Source: Neocallimastix lanati (nom. inval.) (Eukaryota > Neocallimastigomycota > Neocallimastigomycetes > Neocallimastigales > Neocallimastigaceae). Taken from it: a stretch of DNA of 64,000 bases. Of the stretch, positions 22,921 to 36,013 are shown one piece after another (position 1 is the first letter of the stretch; each line of letters opens with the position of its first letter). The notes under the pieces were generated by a model. That model was not told the origin of the DNA. It ran no database searches and worked only from the letters and a program-made list of their open reading frames with translations. Made by a program: the position numbers and the translations under genes. The stretch is taken from contig JACVTC010000049.1 of the NCBI GenBank assembly GCA_016946835.1, forward strand, positions 719,501 through 783,500, written 5' to 3'.

Positions 22921-25762
22921 TACTATTTCTACTATTATTTACTTAATTCATTTTTTTACTTATTTAAGATAACCATTTACAAAATTAGAGATTTAAAAAC
23001 AAAAACAAAAATTAACCAATCTAAGAAAAAAAAAAAACAAAAAAAAAAAACAAAATTAAAATTAATTTTTTTTTTTTTATTAAATTAAATTTTTATTTTT
23101 ATTTTTATTTTTATTTTTATTTTTATTTCCTTTGGTTTATTTTTATTCTTTTTATTTTTAGCAAGAGGATGAAATCATTTGAACCACTTTTACAGAGAAA
23201 AAACAAAATTTTTACTGTTCATTTCTTTCTTTCTTTCTTTCTTTGTTTTAATGAATTAAATCATGAAATCATTTTTAAATAGACAACAAAATTTATAAAA
23301 AAATTAAAAAAAATGTCTTCAATTCTTGAAACATCTCCACAATAAAAACTATTATCTTTTATTTTATTTTATTTTATTTTATTTTGTTTTATTTTATTTT
23401 TTTTTCTGTTTATAAATTCAATCTTGTATACCACTAAATTAACATTCCTCATACAACTACTTTCATTCTATATAGAATATTTCTATAAATATTATATTCA
23501 GTTTAATCTCTTCACTCCATCAACTCTCTTCTCATAATAAAAAATATAATATAATATAAAATAATACAAAATAAAAAAAATGTTTTTTTACTTTTTTTTT
23601 ATTTATTTTTTTTTTTTTTTTTATTATTTAAACCTAATAATGAAAAAAAAAATTTCAAAAAAAAAAAAAAAAAAAAAAAAAAAAACATTTTTTTTTATTT
23701 TTTATTATTTTCCCTAATTTATAAATTTTATTTTTAATTAAAAATTTAATTTAAAAGTCAAACACAAGCAGTAAAAATAATTAATTTTAGAGTTTTGGAA
23801 TTTTGACCTTTTTTAGGCAAATGAACTAAAAAGTAAATAATTAAAAATATACTTTTTTAGCTTTAAAGTTTATTAAATAAACTTTTGTTAAAGTACAAAA
23901 AGATGAAAATTTTTAAATTAGAAACTGAAACTTTAATTAATAATAAAATATGGAAGGAAATGAAAAATGAAAAATGAAAAATAATTAAAAGAATGATTTT
24001 AAATTTAATTAATTAAGAAGGAAAAAAAGAAAAAAAAAAGTTTAAAAAAAAATATAAAAAAAATTTATTCAATAATTTATATAGATTTATATATAATTAT
24101 ATATAAATAATATATATAGATTTATACATAATATATAGATAATTATATTTATATTTATTAATATATTTATATTTATTAATATTGATGGATAAATAATAAT
24201 TTACATAATATAAATAATTATATTTATATGGATTATAATTTTAGAAATTAATTAATACCTAAATAGTTTATATTTATTTTATATTTATTTTAATATAATT
24301 AATGAAATACTCTTTTATTATTATTATCAATTAATAAATAATAAAAGTACTCTCTATTATTATTATCATTTAATAAATAATAAAAGTACTCTTTTTGATT
24401 ATTTAATTTTATTCATTAATTTTTTATTTGGCTTTTTACTACTTGTGTAAAGAATAAAAAATTAAAAGTTTCAAAGTATGGCACTTTTTTTAAAAGAAAA
24501 TAAGAAAAAAAAGAAAAAAAGAAAAGAAAATTTAATACTATTAAATATAAATAATACTATAAATATAAATAATAAAATTATTTAAATAAAATGAATTATT
24601 TAAATAATAAATAAAAAGAATTATCGAAGGAGTTTTTTTATATATATAAATAATATTAAAATGAATAACAAAAATAAAATAATATTTAATAATTCATTAA
24701 TAATTAATAAGTAAATAATAAAAAGATTTTAATAGTAATAAAAATTATCATTAATAAATAAATGAATGAATGAATGATATTAACAATAAAAAGTTTTCAT
24801 TAATAAAAAATAAAATAAAATAAAATTAAAAACCTTTTTTTAAACCTTTTTGTAAACTTATTATCATTTATTATTGTTATGATTATTATTATTTATTATT
24901 ATTATTATTAATTATTATTACTATGTATTATTATTATTATTATTTATTATTACTATGTATTATTTCACAATCAATAAGAATTTAAATTATTTTTTTTTTT
25001 TTTTGAGGCTGTTTCCCTTTCAATATAACAAATTATTCTAGAGTGAAAAAAAAAAAAAGTTGTTAATGAATTATGAGCCATAGCAATGCTTCATCTTATT
25101 ATATTTTGATATTCTTTAAAAAATAGGATGTCTCTTACATATAAATAGGATTACTTTTATAAAATAAATAGGATTACTTTTAGCATCTTATAAATATGAT
25201 AAAAGACACATAAAAATAGATGTAAACAAAAAACTTTTATATCATAAATTTTATGTTATGTTTCAATTAATTAATAAATTTATAAAAGTTTTATTTTATT
25301 TAAATTATTAAAATTATTTTATTATATTCTAATTATATTTTATTTTATTATATTTTTATATATATTTTTTATTTGTTTTATTATATTTTTATATGTAATA
25401 ATGACTATAATTATTATAAATATTTTATTATTTATATTATACTTTTTATAATAGTTTACTAGATAATTAATTTTTATTAATTTTTATTATTTTAAAATAG
25501 TTTATGATGAAAGAGTATTATATAAATGAATACTTTTTCTTTATATTTATTCTTTGCAATTGCAATTGTAATAATAATGTTATTGCCATAGTCAAATATA
25601 CTTTTATTATATAAAAGTAGTTTAATAATATTATTAATATGTATTTATATGTATTTATAACATTTAGTATTTAATAAAATAAATTTAAATTATAAAACAA
25701 ATAAATGAATAAATAAATAAATAAATAAATAAAATTATATTTATATTAATAAATAACCTAAA

Positions 25763-25880
25763 TAAATAAATAAAACTTCTCCCAACAAGAGATGACTGAA
25801 CCTGACTTTATCAATATTTAATAATTAATTGATAAAGTATGCCTGGTTCAGTCATCTCTTGTTAGGAGAAGTTTTATTTA
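25763..25880. repeat. Long foldback (MITE-like inverted repeat)
   Basis: The left arm up to 25815 and the right arm from 25828 are reverse complements over about 50 bases. Their core AACAAGAGATGACTGAACC pairs perfectly and CTTCTCC continues it; there is one C/A mismatch and one small asymmetric bulge. The loop is 12 bases. The flanks TAAATAAA and TTTATTTA continue the pairing, so any target duplication is hidden. It could be a tiny foldback transposon or a hairpin RNA gene. Confidence 0.85.
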
Positions 25881-26118
25881 TGTATTTTGTTTTAATTATA
25901 AAATTTTTTATTTAATTAATTATTTAAAAGTAACTAAAAATTGATTACTGATTATCCAATTATTACAATTATTATTATTATAGTTTATATATATATTTAT
26001 ATATATAATTTGATAAATCATAAAATTATACAGATATATATATATATATATATATAATATATATCAACGAATATTTAATATTAACCTTAGTTTTAGATGT
26101 TAATTGTTTGTTAATTCA

Positions 26119-26255
26119 TAATTAATAATAATAACAATAATATTAATAGTAATGATGAGGATATGCATAATAAATAATTAAATATGCATAATTAATAATA
26201 ACAACAATATTAATAGTAATGATGAGGATATGCATAATAAATAATTAAATATGCA
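26119..26255 (+). repeat. Two-copy ~68-bp direct repeat
   Basis: The segment AATATTAATAGTAATGATGA followed by GGATATGCATAATAAATAATTAAATATGCATAAT occurs twice in tandem, with the first copy slightly longer in its AATAATAAC run. Non-coding. Confidence 0.85.
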
Positions 26256-27721
26256 TAATAAAAAATTAAATAATGATAGTCATAATAAATAATTAAATAA
26301 TCATCTAAATAAATAATTATTTATTTGTTTATTAAATATTGATTCATTTAATTATCATAAATTAATAACTTTTATTAATTTATTTTATTAGTTAATACAA
26401 ATACAAATATTTTATATATAATATTTTCTAGAATATATTTTCATTTAATTTGATTATACTTTATTTATATAATAAAAATTATATGTAAAAAATAAAAAAA
26501 CCTTTTTAATTTATTTATTATTTATTAATAAATACCTTTTTTTAATATTTAATATTTATTATTTATTATTCTCTTATTTATTATTAATTACTTTACTGTT
26601 TTTGTTAAAGTCAGAAATTTATGGTTTATGAGTGATCAATTTCATTAATATTTTTTTTTATGATAAAGGAGAGTTACTAGCACTTCATTATTTCAAAATT
26701 AAATGTTTTTTATATTATTATTATATTTGTGGTTTATACATTATTTATTTTCAAAAAGGATTTTATAGAGTTGAAAATTTTCATCATTAAAACTATTAAT
26801 GATAAGAGTATAATAATTAACTTCTTGAAATATTTAAATAAGTACAGTTTGTAGATGGAAAAATATCATCTATTTGTATATAATTTACCGTTATATTTAT
26901 TTATTATATTATACCTTCCATCAAGAAAGTTTGTGCTATGATTATATTAAATTAGTTATTTTTAAACCCATTTCACCCTAATCTTAATAATTACCATTTC
27001 ATGAAAGGAATTACCATCTTCTATTATAATTTCCCTTGAATATTTGAGATATTATATGTTTAAATTATTTTGTATGGGATCTATCTCTGACATATAGTCT
27101 CCTCCATTATTGTAGTTTATATATATATATATATACACATTTGATATGTATGACTTATACATTTTTTATATATTACAATAGGTTTCAATACATTTAAAGT
27201 TAAAAAAATTTTCATATATTTCACATAGTCTAACAGTTTCATTTTATAATTAAAAGTTTTTTTTTTTTTTTTTTTTTAATTTTTAATTTTATATTTATTT
27301 ATTTATTTATTTTAAAAAATACTTTTAACTGTACAAAAAAAAAAAAAAAAAAAGAAAACATTATATAGTTATAATTTCTAAGTTTTAAGATTTTTTTTAT
27401 TTTAAAAAAAAAAAATGGCAAGTTCGTCACTTTTCATGAAAACAATTCTATTCTATAATGAGTTAAGAATAGTTGTCATCATTATTATTCAAAAAAAATT
27501 AATGAAATTAAAAAGTCTCTTTCTCTCTCTCTCTCTTTACATACCTCTTATAACAGCCAATTGTTCCATTTAAAAATTTGTAAAATTTTATACCATTTAT
27601 TCTTGCTAATCATCAATAAATTTTCTTTGCTCATATTCTCATAATATTAATAATAAAAAAAAAAAAAAAAAAAGAAAACAATAACGAAGTAAAAATTGTT
27701 TATATTATAAAATTGTACAGA

Positions 27722-27752
<31 letters not shown>

Positions 27753-27894
27753 TTTTCTCTTCTTTTTTGTTTTACATTGATATCATAAATGAATACTCCA
27801 TATATTTCATATAGAATATAACATTTATATATTTTAATAGAATTTTTTTTTTTATTTGCTTTTTAAAAAAAATTTTTTTATACTATATAATAAT

Positions 27895-28252
27895 TGTTAG
27901 AAAATTTAATATTTCTTAATAATTAATATTTTTATTTTATTATAACATTTATTATAATTTTAAAATATTATATATAAATAGGATATATAAATAGGATATA
28001 TTACAATAATATGTTGTTTATATACTTTATGAATATAGTTTCAAAAGTTTTTTTTTTTTTTTTTATTTTTATAAGTCTCTTTTCTATAATTAATATGAAA
28101 AACTATATTTCAAATGTATTGAAATATGGATGATCCATCAAATGTATTTTGTAATGTATAAATAGCATTAAATTATTGTATTCTTAAATAGTAAGCCTTT
28201 TGCTTCAAAACAAATAAAGTTAGTACATAAACAAATATTGACATTTTTATCA
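27895..28252 (+). repeat. Solo LTR of the gag-only element family
   Basis: The 358-bp sequence starts TGTTAGAAAATTTAATATTT and ends TTTTTATCA, and it aligns along its length with the LTRs at 467-826 and 3233-3593. It shares GATCCATCAAATGTATTT, TATAAATA and TTTTGCTTCAAA. The 5-bp duplication ATAAT flanks it at 27890-27894 and 28253-28257. It is older than the full element, as divergence is clearly higher. It formed by recombination between the two LTRs of an ancestral insertion. Confidence 0.92.
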
Positions 28253-28257
28253 ATAAT

Positions 28258-29400
28258 AATAAAAAAAATTTATTTTTTTTTTTATTTAGTAATTATTTTT
28301 ATTATTTATTTATGCGTTATTTATTATTTTTGTTCTTGAATTATTGACTTCTAACCTTTTAGATGACTTTTTTTCTTTTTTTTTTTTTTATATTATTATT
28401 ATCTTATTTTTATTTTATTTTTATTTTTATTTTATTTTTTTTTTTTTTAAATGAATTAAGTTTTAATTTTAAAATTAGAAAGAAAAAAATTATTATTTTT
28501 TTTTATTTTATTTTTTTTTTCTTTTTACTTCTTTTTACCGTTGAACTTTTTTCTTCTTTCTTTTTCTTTTCTTTTTTTATTTTATTTTATACTTTAATTA
28601 TATTTTATTCTATTTTAAAACTTTTGATGTTATTTTCTTTTTTTATTATAATTATTAATAATAGTTATAATAATAATAAAAAAAAAGACAAAATTACATT
28701 ATACAATTATTATTACTATTTTTTTTTTTTTTTTTTTTTTTTACAGTTATTAATTATCTAATTAGTATTCAATGTAACTAGCATTTTTATACAAATATAC
28801 AACTATTAAAAGAAATATTATACTATTAACTAACTGTTTTTTTTTATATTATTATTAGTTATATTTTATTACATGAATATTGTCAATTTTTTTTTTTTTT
28901 TTAAAGTTTTTTTCCTGATATAAACAATTTTATATTATCATTCTATTTATGAATATTAATATTAATATATATATATATATAAAATGAAAGAATGTATATT
29001 AAAATATAAATTTAAAAATAACTAATTTTTATATTACTTCGTATTATATAATAAAAAAAAATTATTATCATAATTGTTATAATTATTATAATTAATTTTA
29101 CTAATATATTTATTTCTAATATCATTTTTAAAAAATATGAATATTTAGTATTTTGTTTTTTTTTTGTGTGTGTGTGTGTAAAATATAATATTTTAAATAT
29201 AGTACATATAAAAATATATATTAACAATAAATTTAAAAATAGTTAAATCAATTAACCTTATCTATTAATAATAATAATAAAAAAAATACTTGAACACTTG
29301 TACTTAACATTTTAACTACTATTTAAATAATAAAAAAAAAATAAAAAAATTTTTTTTTTTTATAGAACGTTTTTTTTTTTTTACAAATTTTTTTTCATAT
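28258..29400. other. Gene-free T-rich stretch
   Basis: T- and A-dominated sequence with a GT microsatellite at 29165-29180. A 132-codon frame at 28363-28761 is almost pure Phe/Ile/Leu from T runs and is not believed to code. The distal part is the 3' flank of the minus-strand receptor gene. Confidence 0.6.
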
Positions 29401-29854
29401 TCAGTTTGAATTATTATTTTCATTACTGTCTTTATCATTATTGCCATCAGCATCATCGTTATCATTTGAATTAATAACAATGCTACTTATATTATCAACA
29501 TTGCTAATATTATTATCATTTATTACAATATCATTATTAATATCATTATTAGTTGTATTATTATTATTAGTATTAGTTGTATTATTGTTATTATTATTAT
29601 TAGTAGTAGTAGTAGTATTATTAGTGGTAATAGTAGTATTATTAGTGGTAATAGTAGTAGTAGTAGTATTAGGGTTAGCAGTTGTATTAGTATTATTGAT
29701 GGTATCATTAACATGAATTATGATAGAGGAACGAGATGTATCATTTATAGATGTTGGTAATAAAAATGAAATCGTTTTGGTATTTATTATAACAGATTCG
29801 GATTCGGATTCGGATTCAGTTTCAGTTTCAGATTCAGATTTAGTTTTATTTTTA

Positions 29855-29885
<31 letters not shown>

Positions 29886-32115
29886 CCTCAGTATCAATAT
29901 TATTGGTATCATTATTATTATGAATATCAACATCAATATCAATATTAATATTCCTATCAGTATTATTATTGTTATCCCTATCTGTATCACTACTATCACT
30001 GGAATGATCATTATTATTTTCAACGGAATTTTGATTTAGAGAATTACTTTCACTTTCATCATCCTCTATGCTTTTTTCATTCTTTATTAATAATTCGTGA
30101 TCATCCGATTGACTAGTATTAATCAGAGAGGAAGAACTTATATTCATGATGGAAGGACTGATTGGACTTCCAATAATGAAAGAATTATGGTTATGATTAT
30201 GATTATAATTATTGTTGGTGTTATTAAGGATCATACTACTTCGAAAAGTTGAATTATTCTGAAGAATAATGGAATTATCATTTGATCGTGAGAAATAGAT
30301 ACTATTCGTTTTACTGTGACTATTCGAATAGACGAAGGAACTCTGAATTCCGTAACCGGAGGTATAGTTATTGGAGGTCTTTATTCCTAATTTTACCTTA
30401 ATTTTATGATGGGATACCGTAAAAATCATGATCAGTATACCGGAAGTGGCTGTTAATACGTAGGTAAGACCGATCTTTTCTATTTCTCCATATCCTTTTT
30501 CAGCATTTATTCCATTTTTTAAATCATCTAAATTATTATTAGGATTTTTTTTAAAAAAGTTTGATTAATATATAAAAAAAATTATTTATTTATTAATTTA
30601 ATAATTTAAAAGAAAGAGAAAAAAAAATAAAAAGAAAAAAAAAAAAAAGTGAAAAATTATTATTATTATTATAATAATAATAGTAATAATAGTAATAGTA
30701 ATAATAATAATTATTGTAATAATAATAATAATAATTATAATAATAATAATAATATCATTTTAAATGATTATATTTAACTTTTTATGTCATATTATGAAAA
30801 AAAAATGAAATACTTTACTATATAAATTAATGAAGGAAAGCAAAGCCAAGGCAAAAAATATAAATAAAATTTTTATCCATCTTGAAAACGATATTTTAGT
30901 TTGATTTATTATTTGCTTCTTAATAATTGACCTTGGAGTAATACTAATCTTATAGATAATATAAGCTAATAATAATAAAAATAAAATAACATAATATTAT
31001 AATATGAATAGTATAAAAATTAAAAAAAAAAAAAAAAATTTTTTTTTTAAAATTATTAATACTTATTAATACTTATCAACATTTAATAATTTATTATTAT
31101 TATTATTATTATAATTATTATTTATTATAATTATTATTATTATTATAATTATTATTTATTATAATTATTATTATTATTATTATTATTATAATTATTATTT
31201 ATTATAATTATTATTATTATTATTATTATTATTTTACCTGTACAATAGATAGCTGGTAAAATAAATGGTAAATTATTTATGGGACTGGTTAATACATATT
31301 GATAAAGTTTATAACGGTAAGCCGAGGAACAATTATGTCTATTCTCTAATTGAGCCGGGGTATATGGCGCAAACAGGGGTTCATAGAGAGCAGTTAAAAC
31401 AAATGCACCAATGTAACCTACGATGAAAAGATACACCCATGGACGAATTTTTTTATGATATTTTGAAAATGGTATAGGATATTTAATAGCTGCATATAGA
31501 TTAAAGATAATTCTAATATTTGTTTAATTTTTTTTTTTTTTTTATTATTAATATTTTTTTTTTTTTTAAAATAATAAAATGAATATAACAATAATAATAG
31601 TTAAATAACAATAATTAATTATTTAATAAAATGAATATTAGTATAACAAAAAAAAAAAAAATTTTATTAATTATGTTTTTATAATAATTATTAAAATATT
31701 TTTATTCAAATTTTTATTTTCAAATATTATTATGTATATATAATATTACTCAAAAATTTTATTAATAATATTAATTTTTTATTTTTTTTTATTTTATTTT
31801 AGTTCTATTTGTATTTTCAATAAGTAATATGTAAATTTTTTTTTATGAATACACTTACACACAAGATAAAGAAATGACACAATTATGCGAAAAATAGTTA
31901 AAAAAGGCATGAACGTTACAAAACCAGGTAGGAGCATCTTCCAGTTCAAAATTGTAGACATAGATACGAATAATTTTAATGACGTGTTGTAGCATATCCA
32001 TGAAAGCCAACACTTGAATATTAGTATTATTATTGAAATACATAGTAATCCAAGTACTAAATAATGAAAGGAAATGCTCAATGAGAGCAGTAGTCTCCTG
32101 CGTTGTAGTAATCAT
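29401..32115 (-). CDS. Seven-helix GPCR-like receptor, paralogue with long tail
   Basis: Exons: 32115-31859, 31512-31238, 30965-30819 and 30527-29401. They join in frame with phases 2, 1, 1, the same as the gene at 17336-19780, and exon 2 has the same 275-bp length. The predicted protein is 601 aa. Probable helices: about 10-27, 33-54, 66-95, 111-133, 157-180, 207-226 and 246-264. C66 (after W64) and C147 fit the helix 3 to loop 2 disulfide; D40, N90-L-Y and the FSRWIK motif before helix 6 are shared with the paralogue. Residues 265-601 are a low-complexity tail rich in Asn, Ser and Thr, with an acidic ESETETESESES run, expected on the cytoplasmic side. It ends in TGA, so TGA is a stop here. 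Intron 2 contains a long ATT microsatellite. A signalling receptor role is inferred; the ligand is unknown. Confidence 0.8.
30655..30755 (+). repeat. AAT microsatellite within receptor intron 3
   Basis: Interrupted ATT/AAT runs just 3' of the exon 3 donor on the minus strand. They lie inside the third intron of the receptor gene and do not affect the coding frame. Confidence 0.8.
31088..31233 (+). repeat. ATT microsatellite at the exon 2 donor
   Basis: A (TTA/ATT)n run with periodic TATAATTATT interruptions begins four bases downstream of the exon 2 splice donor on the minus strand. Reading through it would give a poly-Ile/Asn tail. Its nearness to the donor could influence splicing. Confidence 0.85.
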
Positions 32116-33489
32116 TTTAAATTATAGATACATATATATATATATATTTTTTTTATTCTTAAAAAAATTTAAATTTAATATTATTATATTCTTTTACAAA
32201 TGGTACTATCTTATTATAATAGTAAAAAAATATATATATATATTTTATTGTAATATTATTATTTTATTATTTTAATTCCTTTTTTTTTTTTACTTTATTT
32301 TATTACTTATAATTACTGATTTTACTTTATTTTATAAATTCTAATTACTTAAATTACTTTTATTAATTATAATTATTTTATTTTATTTTATTTTAATATT
32401 TATATATATATATTTATTATTATTAGTATTATTAGTATTAATTTTCTTTTTCTTTTTTTCTTTTTATAAAACTATTATATTATAATATATATATATATAT
32501 TTTTTTTATATTTTTATTCTTTAACTAATTAATATATCTGTTAATTTAATTAATTATTATTATTAAATCAATTATACTATTCTATATCTTTATTTTTAGT
32601 TTATGGTATTAAAGGAATATTTCAAAAAGAATGAATGAATATTATAATTGATTATTTTGTAATAGCATTTATTAATTCTTTTTTTTTTTTTTTTTACTTT
32701 TATTTTCATTTTAACTTTTATAAAAGAAAAGGTAAATTATACATAAGTTAAAAAAAAAAAAAATTTGGGTATATTAAAAAAAAAAAAAATTGTATTGGTT
32801 TATAAATTAATTAATTAAAATACTGTAACAAGATAAAAAAAATAATGAAAAATAATATAAAAAAAAATGAAAAAAGATTACATGTATATAATAAAATAAA
32901 TTTAAAAAAAAATCTCATAAATAATAATAAATTCATTACTAATTATTATTATTATTATTGTTATTTGTAATAAAATAAAACATACTTTATACTATAATAA
33001 TAATAACTGATTTCACTTTATTATTATAATCCGTTATTACTCATAATTATTATTATTATTCATTATTATTATTCATTATTATCCGTTATTATCCATAATT
33101 ATCAGTAGTCATGGTAGTTTGTATTTATGTATTCTTTTATATATTTATGATTTTAATAATTAATAAACTTTTTTCCAAATAGGAGTTTACCAGTTGAAGA
33201 TAAGTGAAACTTTTTATATTCGCCAAAAATAAATAAATAAAAAAAAAAAAAATAAAATTTATTTATTAATAATAATTTTACTCTCATCTTTTTTTTTCTT
33301 TTTCTTCTTTTTTTTTATTGTTATTCACTTTTGCTGTTATTGATAACTTTTTTTTTTTTTTTTTGATTATTAATTATTAAAGTTTTAATGACTTTTTTTT
33401 TATTCATTCTCTGAAATAATTAATAAATAAATAATTAATAAATAAATAAATAATAAATATTAAATAAATATTAAATAAATAAATAAATA

Positions 33490-33520
<31 letters not shown>

Positions 33521-33814
33521 GTAAATAAATAAAAAACGGTCAAAATTTTTTTATTATATGACAGGTCAAAAAAACTTATTAAATTAAAAAAAAAAAATTT
33601 AAATTTTATTTTATTTACTTTAAATTTTTTAAAATTTTTATTTTTGGTTTTATCTTTGAAGGAGTAGCCAATAGAATTAAAATGATTTTAATTAAAAGTT
33701 TTTTTATAAAGTTACACATACAATTAAATATAAATGAATGAAACATAATTGAATAAATAAATAAATAATTGAATAAAAAAAGAAAATAATAGTAATAATA
33801 ATAATAATATTAAA

Positions 33815-33859
<45 letters not shown>

Positions 33860-33883
33860 CAAGTAATAATAATAATTATAATA

Positions 33884-33916
<33 letters not shown>

Positions 33917-34068
33917 TAATAATAATAATAATAATAAATAATAATAATAATAATAATAATCATAATAAATAATAATAATAATAATAATCAAGTAATAATA
34001 ATAATAATAATAACAGATAATAATAATAATAGTAATAATAATAATAATAGTAATAATAATAATAATGG

Positions 34069-34103
<35 letters not shown>

Positions 34104-35188
34104 TAATAGATCTTATTTCATATTATATAATTATTATTTTGTATGAATAGATATAAATTTTTTTTATTAATATATTAATTTTATATTTTATGTTATTTAA
34201 AAAAAAAGTTTTTTTTTTTTTTATACATTGGATTATGAGGAATATAAAACTATTTTAATATATACTATTTTTATTTATTTTTATTTTATATCATCCTTCA
34301 TTTCATTTTAATTTTTTTTATTTTTCTTTCTTTTATATAAGTTTAAATAATAAAATAAAATATTTGAGAATTCATGACATTAAAAAGCATAATAATATTA
34401 TAGTTTACATATTGATATTACTGCTTACATGCATTGTATTCTACAACTTTTTACAAATAATATTAATGTTATAGTATAATTGTTTTAAAATTATTAATTA
34501 TTCGTCTATTTTAAGATAAACATATATATAAATGAATAAATTGTCATAAATATTATCTCTTATTTATTATTTAGTTGTAATTATTTATTCATTTATTATT
34601 TATTTATAAAACTCTTTTTATTATTTAATTATTTATTATTTATTATTTATTATTTATTATTTATTATTTATTATTTATTATTTATTATTTATTATTTATT
34701 ATTTATTATTTATTATTTATTATTTATTCATTTATTATTGATAATTGATTACTTAATTATACATTATTCAATTATTTAATTATTTATTTATTTAACTAAA
34801 TGATAATTAGTAATTTTATAAGCATAAATGAAAACGAGATGAAAAAAGAGTTTAGAATGGTCATCCATTCTCAAAACTATTGAAATAAAAATTTTTTTAT
34901 TCTTATTTGATAAAATTGAATTTCAATGTAAAAAATATATATAATAAAAAATATATATATATATATAATAAAAAAATATTAATAATAAAGAAATATATAT
35001 ATGAAAAAAAAATATAATAAAAAATATAATAAAAGTAAAAAAAAAAAATAAAATTATGAAATATAAAATATGAAATATGAAACATACCTAAAACAATTTT
35101 AATTTTTTGAACTTGGCAAAATTGAGATGAAAAAAGTTTAAAACTTTTAAAATTATTTTAAATTATTTTATTTTAATTTTTTTAATAT

Positions 35189-35227
<39 letters not shown>

Positions 35228-35560
35228 TTATTAATTATTTATTTATTTATTATTAATTATTTATTTATTTATTATTAATTATTTATTTATTTATTTATTT
35301 ATATACTTATTTATTTATTTATTTATTATTAATTAATTATTTACTTATTTATTATTTATTAATTATTGATTTAGTTTGGAAAATTAGAAAATTCTATTAC
35401 CATATAATAATTTTATTTTATCCAAATGCGGGTTGCTTTTTTTATTTTTATTTTTAATTTTTTTTATGAGTTTATATCTACATATTATATATCAAAATAA
35501 TTAAGAAATAGTAATAATGCAATATTTAATAAAAGTTACATTTTGCTGATATTTTATTAA
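32116..35560. other. Upstream flank and simple-sequence region
   Basis: The first ~550 bp are the presumed promoter of the receptor gene and are duplicated at 43469-44020. The rest contains T/A tracts, an AAT microsatellite at 33785-34105, TTATTTA runs at 34620-34735 and 35175-35340, and a GTAGCCAATAG motif at 33666. No gene recognised. Confidence 0.55.
33785..34105 (+). repeat. AAT microsatellite
   Basis: About 320 bp of AAT units with occasional CAAG, GAT or AGT interruptions. Frames through it give only Tyr/Ile or Asn homopolymers. Confidence 0.92.
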
Positions 35561-35572
35561 TATAATTGTATA

Positions 35573-35721
35573 AAGCGGCGTATAGGAAATGTCTTTCTTA
35601 TTAGTCTTGTTTAGAGAGAGATCCCCGATGATGACTGCGAAACGGCAAGGCAAAGAATCTAATGAGAGTCTGGAGGTCCTATTATTCTCCCTTCTCGTTA
35701 AATTCCATATTGGATTGGTAT
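35573..35721. other. GC-richer islet, unknown function
   Basis: Roughly 150 bp of much higher GC content than its surroundings, including AAAGCGGCGTATAGG, ATCCCCGATGATGACTGCGA and AGTCTGGAGGTCC. The stretch CTTATTAGTCTT can pair imperfectly with AAGAATCTAATGAG, enclosing a CCG/CGG pair. On the minus strand a frame is open for about 70 codons with no Met. It could be a structured RNA gene or an exon or element remnant. I did not recognise it, and there is no C/D-box pair or tRNA arm that fits. Confidence 0.4.
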
Positions 35722-36013
35722 GAATTTAAAAGTTTTAAGTTTTTTTATTATTATTAAATAAATCTTCTTTTTTTTTTTTTTTTTTTTTAAATTTTTTATA
35801 ATTTTTATGTGGATAACCAAAATATATATGAATATAAATATACTGATATAATTCAAAGATATGAATATGAATATGAATGATATATTTATTGTGTTACTAC
35901 TATTTTAAGGAGATAAAACTATAACAACCATAGTAATTGCTTTATGAATAATTGAGAATTGACAGCTATGAATATGAGAAATCAAAATTCAAATGATAAA
36001 TGTTTAATTAAAA

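Larger units (their letters stand above)
19781..27894. other. Long gene-free region of simple sequence
   Basis: About 8 kb without a supportable gene. It holds T/A tracts, ATT/TTATTTA microsatellites, short tandem arrays (20583-20694, 21728-21975, 26119-26255) and a foldback (25763-25880), each listed separately. A 52-codon frame from ATG 27415 ends at a TAA near 27573 and has a hydrophobic C-terminal half, but nothing supports it as a gene. An AGCCAATTG motif near 27555 resembles a CCAAT box. Confidence 0.55.

Noticed and set aside
27415-27573. Small frame starting MASSSLFMKTILF
   Set aside because: Length and hydrophobic composition are as expected by chance here. No homologue or splice signal was seen.
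28363-28761. A 132-codon plus-strand frame
   Set aside because: It is nearly all Phe, Ile, Leu and Tyr from T-rich DNA, with no motif and no neighbour context.
29441-30023. Frames overlapping the receptor tail on both strands
   Set aside because: They are shadows of the Asn/Thr/Ser-coding repeats of the receptor's last exon.
33704-33991. A poly-Ile/Tyr frame of 95 codons
   Set aside because: It is the translation of an AAT microsatellite.
35573-35721. Hammerhead ribozyme, C/D snoRNA or tRNA in the GC islet
   Set aside because: ATGATGA and GCGAAAC are present, but no C-T-G-A-T-G-A core with a stem II, no D box at a proper distance and no cloverleaf could be drawn.
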